NCBI GenBank assembly: GCA_026418655.1 | Contig: JAOAAW010000195.1 | Location: 1-35,743, forward strand | Source of the DNA: a bacterium | Lineage (GTDB): Bacteria; Ratteibacteria; UBA8468; B48-G9; DTJG01 | Direction: 5' to 3' | DNA: 35,743 bases | Shown here: piece after piece, positions 17,955 to 27,767 of the stretch | Layout: every line of letters starts with the position of its first letter | How positions within the stretch are numbered: position 1 is the first letter of the stretch | The notes under the pieces: model-generated | Told to the model about the DNA's origin: nothing | The model's input: the letters and a program-made list of their open reading frames with translations, nothing else | Database searches by the model: none | Position numbers and translations under genes: made by a program

Positions 17955-20900
17955 CAGTAAACCTCCAGCTCTGAAAGGTATAATCCTTTCTTTACAACGA
18001 GCCGGACTTTTGAAGTGGTAAGCGATGGCAAGGCCAGTGTTATTGTTTCATTTGTATTTCCTGTGATACTCTTGACAGGTTTCCATTCTTTATCATCCCA
18101 TGCTTCTATGTCAAAATCAGATAAAACACAGTCAGGGTCCGGCCAATATCTTGGTTTATAAGAACGAATTACAATCTTGCTTATTTTTTTAGGTTCAGGA
18201 AATTCCACCTCAAGCCACTCAGGAGTTTTACCTGCCGGACTGACAAAGGATGGACTGAGTTTACCGTCATAAAGGGGGAACCAGCAAGTATCAGGGTCTC
18301 CATCAATGGCAAAATTACAATGTGGATACCATGTGTAATTCCTACTGCTTTTTGCCTTTGAGCCATTCTGGCTGGCTGCGATATTGCCGGGTTTGGCTCT
18401 ATAGTCAATGGATGACATAAAAAATGCGTCAGAAAGGAATTTTTCCATTATTGTGTCACCGGGTTTTTCTGTGGTGTAAATATGGACATCAAGGGGCTTG
18501 AACATGTCGGTGAACATGCCATTTTTTACTGCAATACTTCTTTTTTCTGACCAGACAAACAGTTGTGAAATGCCTTTATCTTTCAGCTCAAATGAAATTT
18601 CCTTGTTTTGTGCACCGTGATAAACCGCTATTACATAAAGGTTTTTGCCATACCTTCTTGATGAAATGCTCAATTTTTCACAAGATACTACCTCGTCATT
18701 TGTCTCTGGCTGAACCAGGACTTTTTCAAGGGAGCGGACTTCATTTCCTAAGGCGCGAACTGCTTCCCAGAGTTTTGGATTCATTCTTGGATTTGTATAG
18801 TCATGGAAATATGCCCAGAAAAGAATTCCTTTTGCCCCCCTTGCTATGGCAGCCCATACCTGGTTTCGTATTTCACAAAGCGTGAGAAACCTGCCATAAC
18901 CACTATAACCACTGCCTCTTGCCCAGTGTCCACCATAAAAATATTGTGGCCAGAGCCACCACGGTTTTTTGCCTGTGGAAAGTTTGGGACCAGGGAAATC
19001 TTTGTCAATCTTACCATTGGCAATCTCTATCATTGAGCTGCATCTATCAGCGGTTGTCAAAAACTTTTTCGCAAGTATGTCCTGGTCATCACCATACATA
19101 GGGTATGGATAGAGGTGATTCATCATAATGTCTGAAATGTAATAAAGGGATGTATACCCTCTAAAACTACCATTCATAGCGAAAGGATGATAGGGATCAA
19201 GCAAACTGGTTTGCTCGTACAATGCAACATATTCCTGCTGCCAGACGAGTTCTTCACCCCACAGATAACACAGAAGGGCAGGGTGATTTTTGAATTCTTC
19301 TACCTTCCCTTTTGCTTTTTGAAAAAGTTTCTCCTTCTGTTCTTTTGAAACAGTTTTTGACAGGGTGTTGGCTAAAGAATCAAGCAGGACAATTTTTATT
19401 CCAAGTTTGTATGCTTCATCCATAAAATCTTTGTTTACATCAAAAGCAGTGGTAACATTGAATCCTGCCTGAGCGAACATTTGAAGGTCTTCTTTTGTTC
19501 CTGTATTTCCATGGACACCTATCGGGAAAAACGGCTTTTCATCCACAAGAATATTACCATCTGTATCTATTCTTACTGTCTGTGGTTTTGTCTCAATATA
19601 TCTGAAATCGGTTTTTGCCCTGTCTATGACATTTCCTTTTAAATCAATGATATTCACCAATATTTCATAAACTCCGTACTTCAATCCAGAAACAGGGAAC
19701 TTCAGAATATTTTCAGTGTCAGGCGTTATTTCCTGTAAAAATTTTATTCGGGTATCATCCGATAATTTCAGGCCTGCCTGTAATTTTAGTTTTTTTGTTA
19801 CTGACTCTTTTGTGTCAAGGGTTATTTTTATTCTGACTTCCTTATCTTTCTGGGTTGAGAATACTATTTTCTTGTAGGAAGGGTTCAGCATTTCAATATC
19901 CGTTGCACTTGGATTGCGCAAGGAAACAAACCTCTGCCCGATTCTATTTCCTTTTTCATCAAGAATATTAAACCTGCATATAAATTCGCCTTCAATACAG
20001 GGTATCCCGACATCTTTATTGAATTCAATTTCATCTTCAGATACTAACAGAACATCCTGTTTTTCAATGTATTCCTTTCCAGAAGGGTCTTTAACGAAAA
20101 AATGTATCTGACCTGGCATAGATTTATGACAGATTAAACTGCCTTTGAAATTCAGAAATAGTCCATCTTCTGAAAGAACAGGGTTTATTTTCAGGTTTTT
20201 CACAAAAACAGAGGAAGGACTGATTATTGAAAGTGAATTTCCAATCAAACTATTGGAATCCTGTCCAGATGTTTTCTGCCAGGTGGCAAGGTCTCCTGTG
20301 GCTGCAAGTGAACTTTCAAGCCACGAACCACCGACCATCTCTTGAGATTGCCATCTGCTCACGATTGTTTCAGGCGAAAACACATTTTCATCACTGAATA
20401 GATTGACATCTCCATAAATTGCAATTGCCTGATTGCAGTTTAGAAAAAGGTTATGGATGATTAAAACATCTGTTTTTCCATAACCTCCGGTCAGAGTTAT
20501 TGCGTCTTTTGTTTCTCTGAAGATATTGTTCTGGACTGTGAAGGTTCCATTGGCAAAGGAAATTCCGTTTCCAATACATTCATTATACTCAAAAACTATT
20601 TTCTGTCCGGCGTCCAAAGGATATGTAGTAAAGGCAACAGGATTATGTTTGAAAATGTTGTTTTTTACAACAGGTACAGGACTGTTTTTGTAAACACGCA
20701 GATACACCCCGGCATTTTTGTTTTCATAAATCTTGTTGCCAATAATGGTACCTCCTCCTTCAAGACAAATACCATTATTTCCACATTGAAATACTTCTGA
20801 GTTCTTTATGGTCCAGTTACCGGGTCCCTGGATGCCTGAAAGAAATGCGTAGTTACTGGCAGGATAATTATTGTGGACCCGACAATTCTCTATGATACAG

Positions 20901-21550
20901 TAATTTCCGCCGGTGCTGATTATGTTTGTCTGTGCATTTTTACATTCTAAATTTATAAGATGATTGTAATTGCCTGCAACAGAAAAACAACTTTTTCTCC
21001 GGATACGAACAACAGAATTTTCAAGGAGGGTACCTTCAGATGGATTTATATGCAAAATAACCCTGTTTTCTTCCTTTTTTATTTCACAAAACCAGGAACC
21101 TTTTGATGCTTGAAGTTCTGTAAAATTATTTTTTTCCTGCAATTGTTTTCCATTCAACCACACGCCAGCAAGCCCTGTGTTTGTGTCTCTTACTGAAACT
21201 CCTGGAATATCAACATTCCATATTCCAGAGGCATCTATTTTAATTGCTTTTGATGGAATCTCACTTTCTCCATCTATGACAACACTTCCTTCTCCTTGAA
21301 AAACAATTGGTTGCTCTTTTGTTCCTGATACATTAAGAAAAATCTGTTCCTCATAAATTCCCTGCTGTATCAAAACAATATCACCTGGTTTGACAATATC
21401 TGCTGCCTTTTGGATTGTTCTGAATGCACCAGTAGATGTGTTTTCTTTACCGCCCGACAGGTCTGAACCATCAGTCCTTACAAAATAAGTATCGCATTCT
21501 GCAAGATTAAAAAAACCAAAGATCAGTATGACAAACTTTATTATGAGCAA
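17954..21550 (-). CDS. Secreted multidomain protein: right-handed parallel beta-helix N-terminus, TIM-barrel glycosidase-like core, F5/8 type C-like C-terminus (true start probably upstream, AUU at 21568)
   Basis: DTYFVRTDGSDLSGGKENTSTGAFRTIQKAADIVKPGDIVLIQQGIY (pectate-lyase-like); repeated NxIxxN rungs; core FFPIGVHGNTGTKEDLQMFAQAGFNV...GAKGILFWAYFHDYTNPRMNP; C-terminal AIDGDPDTCWF...WLEVEFPEPKKISKIVIRSYKPRYWPDPDCVLSDFDIE. Confidence 0.82.
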   Translation of the reverse strand: MLIIKFVILIFGFFNLAECDTYFVRTDGSDLSGGKENTSTGAFRTIQKAADIVKPGDIVLIQQGIYEEQIFLNVSGTKEQPIVFQGEGSVVIDGESEIPSKAIKIDASGIWNVDIPGVSVRDTNTGLAGVWLNGKQLQEKNNFTELQASKGSWFCEIKKEENRVILHINPSEGTLLENSVVRIRRKSCFSVAGNYNHLINLECKNAQTNIISTGGNYCIIENCRVHNNYPASNYAFLSGIQGPGNWTIKNSEVFQCGNNGICLEGGGTIIGNKIYENKNAGVYLRVYKNSPVPVVKNNIFKHNPVAFTTYPLDAGQKIVFEYNECIGNGISFANGTFTVQNNIFRETKDAITLTGGYGKTDVLIIHNLFLNCNQAIAIYGDVNLFSDENVFSPETIVSRWQSQEMVGGSWLESSLAATGDLATWQKTSGQDSNSLIGNSLSIISPSSVFVKNLKINPVLSEDGLFLNFKGSLICHKSMPGQIHFFVKDPSGKEYIEKQDVLLVSEDEIEFNKDVGIPCIEGEFICRFNILDEKGNRIGQRFVSLRNPSATDIEMLNPSYKKIVFSTQKDKEVRIKITLDTKESVTKKLKLQAGLKLSDDTRIKFLQEITPDTENILKFPVSGLKYGVYEILVNIIDLKGNVIDRAKTDFRYIETKPQTVRIDTDGNILVDEKPFFPIGVHGNTGTKEDLQMFAQAGFNVTTAFDVNKDFMDEAYKLGIKIVLLDSLANTLSKTVSKEQKEKLFQKAKGKVEEFKNHPALLCYLWGEELVWQQEYVALYEQTSLLDPYHPFAMNGSFRGYTSLYYISDIMMNHLYPYPMYGDDQDILAKKFLTTADRCSSMIEIANGKIDKDFPGPKLSTGKKPWWLWPQYFYGGHWARGSGYSGYGRFLTLCEIRNQVWAAIARGAKGILFWAYFHDYTNPRMNPKLWEAVRALGNEVRSLEKVLVQPETNDEVVSCEKLSISSRRYGKNLYVIAVYHGAQNKEISFELKDKGISQLFVWSEKRSIAVKNGMFTDMFKPLDVHIYTTEKPGDTIMEKFLSDAFFMSSIDYRAKPGNIAASQNGSKAKSSRNYTWYPHCNFAIDGDPDTCWFPLYDGKLSPSFVSPAGKTPEWLEVEFPEPKKISKIVIRSYKPRYWPDPDCVLSDFDIEAWDDKEWKPVKSITGNTNETITLALPSLTTSKVRLVVKKGLYLSELEVY

Positions 21551-21583
21551 ATTTTGGGTGATCTTAATTTTTTCCTCCTTTTT

Positions 21584-22330
21584 TCAAAGAACTAAATGTC
21601 CTGCTCGCACCCTGAATTTCTTAAATGCTTCTGCATATTTGACACCGATTTGTTTTCCATATTGTTCTGAAATTCTTATTGCCAGTTCATCAAATGCTTC
21701 CTTTCCGAGTTCCTCTACACTTTTTCTGTTTTCTGTGGTTTCTTTTTTTTGTATACCTCCCATTTCGATCTGACTTTTATGACAATAACAGGCATTCTTT
21801 TTTTTCTCAATATACCGCGTGATGTCTTCAAAATGGTTGGGTTTTTCTGTGTTATAGAAAAAGATTTCCTTTACAAAATGCGGTTCAATTCCATTCTTCA
21901 GATGTTCAGGATAAAAATGGGGAAAGCCGGCAAAAACAACTGCTTCTGCGGAGAGAATTCCCACTGTTCTGTGGTCAGGATGAACTTCATAAGGCAAAAA
22001 AGGATCAAGCGTCATTACAATATCTGGCTTAACCTGCCTGATAACCTTCATGATTTTTCCTCTTAATTTCAGGTCAGGATATAAAAAACCATCTTCTTCA
22101 CCAAGGAAAAAAACCTCTTTCACTCCAAGGACTCTCGCTGCTTCCAGTGTCTCTTTTTTCCTGATTTCAGCAAGTGTTTCAATATCAAGGTTTCTGTCAT
22201 ATGTTCCACGATTTCCCTTTGTGCATATAAGGTAAAAGATTTCACCCCCTTTATCCACATACTTTGCGATAGTCCCTCCGCAATAACATTCAGCATCGTC
22301 CGGATGCGCTTGAATGTTCAACAATTTCAT
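21584..22330 (-). CDS. PIG-L/LmbE family N-acetylglucosaminyl-type deacetylase
   Basis: LLNIQAHPDDAECYCGGTIAKY, CTKGNRGTYD, RKKETLEAARVLGVKEVFFLGEEDG, PDIVMTLDPFLPYEVHPDHRTVG. Confidence 0.93.
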   Translation of the reverse strand: MKLLNIQAHPDDAECYCGGTIAKYVDKGGEIFYLICTKGNRGTYDRNLDIETLAEIRKKETLEAARVLGVKEVFFLGEEDGFLYPDLKLRGKIMKVIRQVKPDIVMTLDPFLPYEVHPDHRTVGILSAEAVVFAGFPHFYPEHLKNGIEPHFVKEIFFYNTEKPNHFEDITRYIEKKKNACYCHKSQIEMGGIQKKETTENRKSVEELGKEAFDELAIRISEQYGKQIGVKYAEAFKKFRVRAGHLVL

Positions 22331-22393
22331 AGTAGTACTACGTGTCTGGGTGCCTCAATATTAAAATGGCAGTCCCTTTCCTTTACTGATTTT

Positions 22394-23122
22394 TCAAGGT
22401 ATATGTGGGTACCAATATTTATATAAAGCAGCAGCATCATACGGAATACCCAAATTATGGAAAGGAACCCCTTCAGCATGACCGTCGCAAAATAGAATAT
22501 TACTCACAGAATCATGGCCAGCCCTTGCTGAAGCATGAATGGTGAACCCTGGTGCCCAGAGAAGTGGGACTTTTTCCCAGTAAGGATTGTGAGCATACTC
22601 AAAAAGAAAAATTTTTGATGCAGGGTTTCTAACCCTGGCAAGTTTTCCTCCCCAGTTTACACCATTGGTTGCGCCAACATAGATCCCACCAATATCAGGT
22701 AACGCGAGATACATATTACTCACATACCTGACCTGGCTTGTTATTGCATTATAACCCGGGGGTGCATACCAATCACCCCACCAAGAAGTTCTTCGCGCCT
22801 TGGGACATTGAAAAATTTTCCATTGATTGTTTACATACAATGCAAGAGCCGAAAGATAGTTTGGTGCGGTCCGGACATCGTCGTTCCAGTAAGTCCAGAA
22901 GAAACTTGAATTCCCTGGATTTCCCAGTGGTGGAAGATAACCATTATTGTCTACCTCATACTGAGCCATTGCCAGCCCCAGCTGCTTCAGATTGGCAAGG
23001 CAAACAGCCTGTCTTGCTTTTTCTCTGGCACGGCTCAAGACAGGCAGAAGCATCGCTGCAAGTATGGCTATAATCGCAATTACCACAAGCAATTCAATGA
23101 GAGTGAATCCATTCTTTTTCAT
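22394..23122 (-). CDS. Type II/IV prepilin-like protein with H-X9-DG motif
   Basis: [65 protein letters not shown]...[16 protein letters not shown]. Start moved from the track's GTG (23131) to ATG at 23122, which has AAAGGAGGT at ideal spacing. Confidence 0.93.
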   Translation of the reverse strand: MKKNGFTLIELLVVIAIIAILAAMLLPVLSRAREKARQAVCLANLKQLGLAMAQYEVDNNGYLPPLGNPGNSSFFWTYWNDDVRTAPNYLSALALYVNNQWKIFQCPKARRTSWWGDWYAPPGYNAITSQVRYVSNMYLALPDIGGIYVGATNGVNWGGKLARVRNPASKIFLFEYAHNPYWEKVPLLWAPGFTIHASARAGHDSVSNILFCDGHAEGVPFHNLGIPYDAAALYKYWYPHIP

Positions 23123-24264
23123 AACACCCACCTCCTTTCAAGATTTTGTAATGTTTGTTTTTTCTCTTCATGATCTTGAACAAAATCAGGGTCTGTGCTT
23201 TTTCTGACTACCAGTTCTGGCTTAATTTCTATGATAATTGATTTATCCTTTTGAATTTCATCTATCCCAAGAAGCAGTTTAAGGGATGCGCTTACAATTT
23301 TTTCTTTCGGTTGCCTTATTGTTGTAAGTAATACATCTGGCTTTGCTGCTTCTGGTGTATCATCAAAACCAGCAATGGCTAAATCCTGAGGGATTCTATA
23401 GCCATAGTTTTGAACCAGATTTTCAAGATAATAGATGGCAAAACAATCATAAGGCGTAAAACAAGCAGCTATTATATTTTTTTTCTCCAGTAGAAACTGA
23501 ACCCCATGGCTTATTGCAGGACCTTCGGGTGCTCCAAGAAACACCAAATCCTCGTTGAATACCTTATTCTTCTCAAGAAAATATCTGTAGGTATTGAATA
23601 TTCTTTTTCTCAATTCATTGCTGTCATCAATATAAGCAATACTGTGGTATCCCTTTGAAAACAGATGCTCCATCATCAAGGATGCTCCATAGACCTCATC
23701 AACTTTTACCTGCGTTGATGGCAGGTCAGTCCAGAAATCATTTATGATAACAAACTTCATTCCCAGTTCTACCAGTTTCTCTCTTATTTCTTCTTCTTTA
23801 GAAAGGATATTGGGAAATTTCAAAACATTTTTTATGCCTCTTTCTGCAAAACTCTGGATGAACATTTCCTCTCTTTCAATTTTATTGTCAGCATCAGCGA
23901 CTACAACATGGTAACCGATTTCGCCTGCCTGAAATATAATCTGTCTGAGAAATTCAACAAAAATAGGATTTCGCAGATGTGGGACAATAACCCCTATATC
24001 ATTCTTGCCATTTGTGGTTCCCCTGACAAAATTGCCAAGCCCCCATTTTTTCTCTATCAGTCCTTCTTCTTCAAGCTTTGCAAGTGCCCTTCGTACTGAA
24101 ATTAAACTCACATTGTAATTTTGTGCAAGGGTTCTTTCAGATATTAAAGGATCTCCGGGAAGGAGTTCACCTGTCTTTATTTTTTCTTTGATGTCAGCGA
24201 TAATGTGGTCTGTCTTAAAAACCCTCTTCAGGTCTAATCTGTTGCTTTTTTCGTCTTTAGCCAT
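23119..24264 (-). CDS. Transcriptional regulator: GntR-type winged HTH fused to a LacI/periplasmic-binding-protein-like sugar sensor domain
   Basis: [79 protein letters not shown]...[28 protein letters not shown]. Confidence 0.92.
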   Translation of the reverse strand: MAKDEKSNRLDLKRVFKTDHIIADIKEKIKTGELLPGDPLISERTLAQNYNVSLISVRRALAKLEEEGLIEKKWGLGNFVRGTTNGKNDIGVIVPHLRNPIFVEFLRQIIFQAGEIGYHVVVADADNKIEREEMFIQSFAERGIKNVLKFPNILSKEEEIREKLVELGMKFVIINDFWTDLPSTQVKVDEVYGASLMMEHLFSKGYHSIAYIDDSNELRKRIFNTYRYFLEKNKVFNEDLVFLGAPEGPAISHGVQFLLEKKNIIAACFTPYDCFAIYYLENLVQNYGYRIPQDLAIAGFDDTPEAAKPDVLLTTIRQPKEKIVSASLKLLLGIDEIQKDKSIIIEIKPELVVRKSTDPDFVQDHEEKKQTLQNLERRWVL

Positions 24265-24279
24265 ATTGTTCCTCTACTC

Positions 24280-24294
24280 ATATCTAACTGATAT
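24280..24294. promoter_or_regulatory. Candidate operator: perfect inverted repeat ATATC-N5-GATAT
   Basis: atatctaactgatat, between the -10 element (24304-24309) and the regulator start codon, close to the expected transcription start. Confidence 0.5.
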
Positions 24295-24303
24295 TCTACT
24301 GTT

Positions 24304-24331
24304 ATTATACTCGGGAGAAAAATTTTGTCAA
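24304..24331 (-). promoter_or_regulatory. Consensus sigma-70 promoter of the GntR/LacI-type regulator and downstream genes
   Basis: Minus strand TTGACA-(16 nt)-TATAAT, both hexamers perfect. Confidence 0.8.
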
Positions 24332-24399
24332 GACATGCGGATTAAAAAAGAATTGTTTGATGAGGGTGATTTTCCAGAATTAATTGATGGGACTGATAT

Positions 24400-26010
24400 T
24401 CAGGCCAGGGTTTCGGATTTTTTTCTTAATGAGGCAAGAATAAAGGATGAAAAAAGTGGATGGCAGTCGAATGGTTTGGATTGAAACTCTGGATGGAATT
24501 GTGTGGCTATAAAAAATGGATGATTTTCAATTTCTATAATCTCAACCAGTTTTCTGTCAGGAGAATAGCCTGTAAATTTCATACCTTTTTGTTTCATGAT
24601 ATCCATGTATTTAAGGTTGAATTCCCATCTATGTCTGTGTCTTTCAAATATCTTCTTCTTTCTGTAAGCCCTGAAAGCAAGTGATTTTGGCTCAATCTCA
24701 CAGGGATAGCAACCCAATCTCATGGTACCACCAAGCACTGTGATATTTTTTTGTTCATCAAGTAGACATATCACAGGATCAGGCGTGTCAACAGCAAACT
24801 CTGTGCTATGAGCTTTACAGAAACCACATACGTTTCTGGCAAATTCAATGACAGCACATTGCAGCCCTAAACATATACCAAAAAATGGAATTTTATTTTC
24901 CCTGCAGTACTTGATTGCACTTATCATTCCTTCTACACCGCGAATTCCAAAACCACCGGGCAGTATAACTCCATCAACATCTTTCAAAAATTTTTCTGCG
25001 TCTTCCTTTTCTATTTGCTCCGAATCAACTTTTATAAATTCAACTCTGCAGTGGTTGGCAATTCCACCGTGCACAAGTGCTTCAGATATTGATTTATACG
25101 AATCCCGCAGTTTTATATATTTCCCCACAACACCAATTTTCACAGATTCTTCTGCTGTACGAAGTACATTAACAATGCTGTACCATTTTTCAAGTGCCGG
25201 ACGAGGGTGGCATGGTAGATTGAGATATTCAAGAACAATCCTGTCAAGATTCTGTTTGTGATAGATGATGGGTATCTCATATATAAAAGGTGTGTCAATT
25301 GCTTCAATCACTGATTGTTTTTTCACATTACAGAATAGTGCAATTTTTTCCTTCATCTCAGAAGAAAGGGGCCTTTCTGTACGGCACAGAAGAATCTGCG
25401 GTTGAATGCCTATTTCCCTTAAATTTGCCACTGAATGCTGGGTCGGCTTTGTTTTGAGCTCTCCGGCCGCTTTTATAAAAGGAACCAATGTAAGATGTAT
25501 AAAAACAGTATTCTGCTGTTCCTGTTCAAATCTTATCTGTCTTATTGCTTCAAGAAATGGTAAACTTTCAATATCTCCCACAGTCCCGCCAATCTCACAT
25601 ATCAGAATATCAACCTTTCTTGTTAAAGCCATTATGCGGCTCTTTATTTCATCTGTAATATGGGGAACAACCTGTATTGTTTTTCCTAAATACTTTCCTT
25701 CGCGCTCTTTCTGAATCACTGAAAAATAAATCTGGCCGCTTGTGGTATTATTTGCTTTTGTAATCTTTGCGTTTGTAAACCTCTCATAATGACCGAGATC
25801 AAGGTCTGTTTCAGCACCATCAGAAGTGACATATACTTCTCCATGCTGAAAAGGATTCATTGTACCAGGATCAACATTTATGTAAGGATCAAGCTTCATC
25901 AGGGAAACCTTATATCCATGGCTTTCCATTAAGGCACCGATAGAAGCACTTGCAATACCCTTGCCAAGGGATGAGACTACTCCACCTGTAACAAAAATAA
26001 TTTTAGCCAT
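24400..26010 (-). CDS. pyrG: CTP synthase
   Basis: MAKIIFVTGGVVSSLGKGIASASIGALMESHGYKVSLMKLDPYINVDPGTMNPFQHGEVYVTSDGAETDLDLGHYERF; GGFGIRGVEGMISAI, FFGICLGLQCAVIEFARNV (GATase). Confidence 0.98.
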   Translation of the reverse strand: MAKIIFVTGGVVSSLGKGIASASIGALMESHGYKVSLMKLDPYINVDPGTMNPFQHGEVYVTSDGAETDLDLGHYERFTNAKITKANNTTSGQIYFSVIQKEREGKYLGKTIQVVPHITDEIKSRIMALTRKVDILICEIGGTVGDIESLPFLEAIRQIRFEQEQQNTVFIHLTLVPFIKAAGELKTKPTQHSVANLREIGIQPQILLCRTERPLSSEMKEKIALFCNVKKQSVIEAIDTPFIYEIPIIYHKQNLDRIVLEYLNLPCHPRPALEKWYSIVNVLRTAEESVKIGVVGKYIKLRDSYKSISEALVHGGIANHCRVEFIKVDSEQIEKEDAEKFLKDVDGVILPGGFGIRGVEGMISAIKYCRENKIPFFGICLGLQCAVIEFARNVCGFCKAHSTEFAVDTPDPVICLLDEQKNITVLGGTMRLGCYPCEIEPKSLAFRAYRKKKIFERHRHRWEFNLKYMDIMKQKGMKFTGYSPDRKLVEIIEIENHPFFIATQFHPEFQSKPFDCHPLFSSFILASLRKKSETLA

Positions 26011-26752
26011 GTCCCAGAACCTTTATCTTTCTTAAATCACTGATCGTATCAATGGAAATAGAATCTTTGGAAATCACAACAACCTTTATTTTATAACCAT
26101 TTTCAAGTATTCTGAGTTGTTCAAGCTGCTCAAATTTTTCAAGCGGACCGAGTGGCAAACTTTTGTATTTGAGCAGAAAACCTTTTCTAAATGCATAAAC
26201 ACCAATATGTTTGAAAAAGTCCACCCTGCCAAAAAATGGTTGTTCTTTCACAAAATAAACCCTTGGAAAAGGAAGTAAACTGGCTGAAAAAAACAGGGCA
26301 AATCCATTCCTGTCCATAACCACCTTTGTTATATTCGGGTTGTACAAATCTTCTTCTGTTTTTATTCGTGTTGCTGGGGTTGAACAAACAATGTTCCTAT
26401 CTTTCAACATTTCTTTAACAGGTTCATCAATTGCTTCATCAGGAACAAGTGGTTCATCTGCCTGAATATTCACAAAAATCCTGCCAGGAATTTTTTCGGC
26501 AACCTCAGCAACCCTTTCACTGCCACATCTGCAATCAGAAGAAGTAATAAAAACCTCTGCACCAAAACTTTTTGCGTGTTGTTCTATTATGCTGCTATCT
26601 GTTGCTATTATAACCCTATCAAGGGTTTTTGCCTTTCTGGCGTGTTGGTAGACACTTTCAAGAATTGTAATCTTACCGATTCTTTGAAGGACCTTGCCAG
26701 GAAGTCTTTCTGAGTCATATCTGGCAGGTATAACCCCTATAATACCCTTCAT
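26003..26752 (-). CDS. kdsB: 3-deoxy-manno-octulosonate cytidylyltransferase
   Basis: IGVIPARYDSERLPGKVLQRIGKITILESVYQHA, VIIATDSSIIEQHA, GSERVAEVAEKIPGRIFVNIQADEPLV, HIGVYAFRKGFL, LEKFEQLEQLRILENGYKI. Confidence 0.96.
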   Translation of the reverse strand: MKGIIGVIPARYDSERLPGKVLQRIGKITILESVYQHARKAKTLDRVIIATDSSIIEQHAKSFGAEVFITSSDCRCGSERVAEVAEKIPGRIFVNIQADEPLVPDEAIDEPVKEMLKDRNIVCSTPATRIKTEEDLYNPNITKVVMDRNGFALFFSASLLPFPRVYFVKEQPFFGRVDFFKHIGVYAFRKGFLLKYKSLPLGPLEKFEQLEQLRILENGYKIKVVVISKDSISIDTISDLRKIKVLGHG

Positions 26753-27759
26753 TAAATCACCCCTGAAGATACCCAGATTTCAAACATCTTCCTCATCTCG
26801 TCAGGCGAAACATTTGCGGTTCCAAGTTTCTGTACAACAACTCCTGCTGCAAGGTTTGCAAATGTTGCTGCTTTTAATATATCAAACCCACAAGCAAGAC
26901 CAAGGGTCAGGACCGCAATTACAGTATCTCCTGCGCCTGTTACATCAAAAACTTCTTTGCTTATTGCTGGAAGATGTGTCACCCCAGAATCACTAAAAAT
27001 TGTCATGCCATCTTTACCGCGTGTAATTACAAGGTTCTCAAGCGATAATTTTTTCATAATTTTTTTACCAAGTTCAACGATATCATCCACTGTTGATGGT
27101 TCAGGAAGATGCATTCCAGCACTTGCTTCCATAAGATTTGGTGTAAGGCATGTAACATTTTTGTAATAGAAAAAGTGATTGATTTTTGGGTCCACAGTTA
27201 TTACCTTTCTATATTTGTGGCATATTCCTGAACAATATGAAATAAGAGCGGGAATAACAACACCCTTTCCATAATCAGAAATAATTACCGCATCAAAATT
27301 TTTAATTTCCTTTTCAATAAAACTCTGTATCTTGGACAATTCCTCCTGGAAAAGTTTTTCAATTTTTTCTCTGTCCACCCTGATCATTTGCTGGGACCCA
27401 GCTATAACTCTTGTTTTGATACTGGTTGGAAAATTCTTCCTGGCAAGAAGAAAAGTACCAATATGGTTTTCCTCAAGCATATTTTTAAGAATGGCTCCGT
27501 TTGTATCGTCTCCAATAATACTTGCAATGCTTACATTACCTCCAAGTCCAGTGATATTAAAACAGACATTTCCTGCTCCACCACACCTGTAAATTTCTTT
27601 TTTTACTTCAAGTACTGGAACAGGTGCTTCTGGAGAAATCCTTCTGACCTGGCCCACCACAAAGTGATCAAGGATAATGTCTCCAACAACAAGAATTCTG
27701 GCTTCAGGAATCTGTTTCAGGAATTTTTCAAGATGTTGCTGTTTTACATGCATGGTCAT
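26752..27759 (-). CDS. rfaE1: PfkB-family kinase, D-glycero-beta-D-manno-heptose-7-phosphate kinase (RfaE1/HldE-N type)
   Basis: ILVVGDIILDHFVVGQVRRISPEAPVPVLEVKKEIYRCGGAGNVCFNITGLGGNVSIASIIGDD; VITRGKDGMTIF; DVTGAGDTVIAVLTLGLACG. Confidence 0.92.
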   Translation of the reverse strand: MTMHVKQQHLEKFLKQIPEARILVVGDIILDHFVVGQVRRISPEAPVPVLEVKKEIYRCGGAGNVCFNITGLGGNVSIASIIGDDTNGAILKNMLEENHIGTFLLARKNFPTSIKTRVIAGSQQMIRVDREKIEKLFQEELSKIQSFIEKEIKNFDAVIISDYGKGVVIPALISYCSGICHKYRKVITVDPKINHFFYYKNVTCLTPNLMEASAGMHLPEPSTVDDIVELGKKIMKKLSLENLVITRGKDGMTIFSDSGVTHLPAISKEVFDVTGAGDTVIAVLTLGLACGFDILKAATFANLAAGVVVQKLGTANVSPDEMRKMFEIWVSSGVI

Positions 27760-27767
27760 TGCTAAGG

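Noticed and set aside
22332-22341. 10-bp palindrome gtagtactac immediately upstream of the PIG-L start
   Set aside because: Short enough to occur by chance and at an odd position for an operator; no supporting promoter.
23123-23131. GTG start for the prepilin-like gene (MGVMKK...) used by the ORF track
   Set aside because: The GTG overlaps the Shine-Dalgarno itself; the ATG at 23122 has ideal spacing and gives a canonical prepilin leader.
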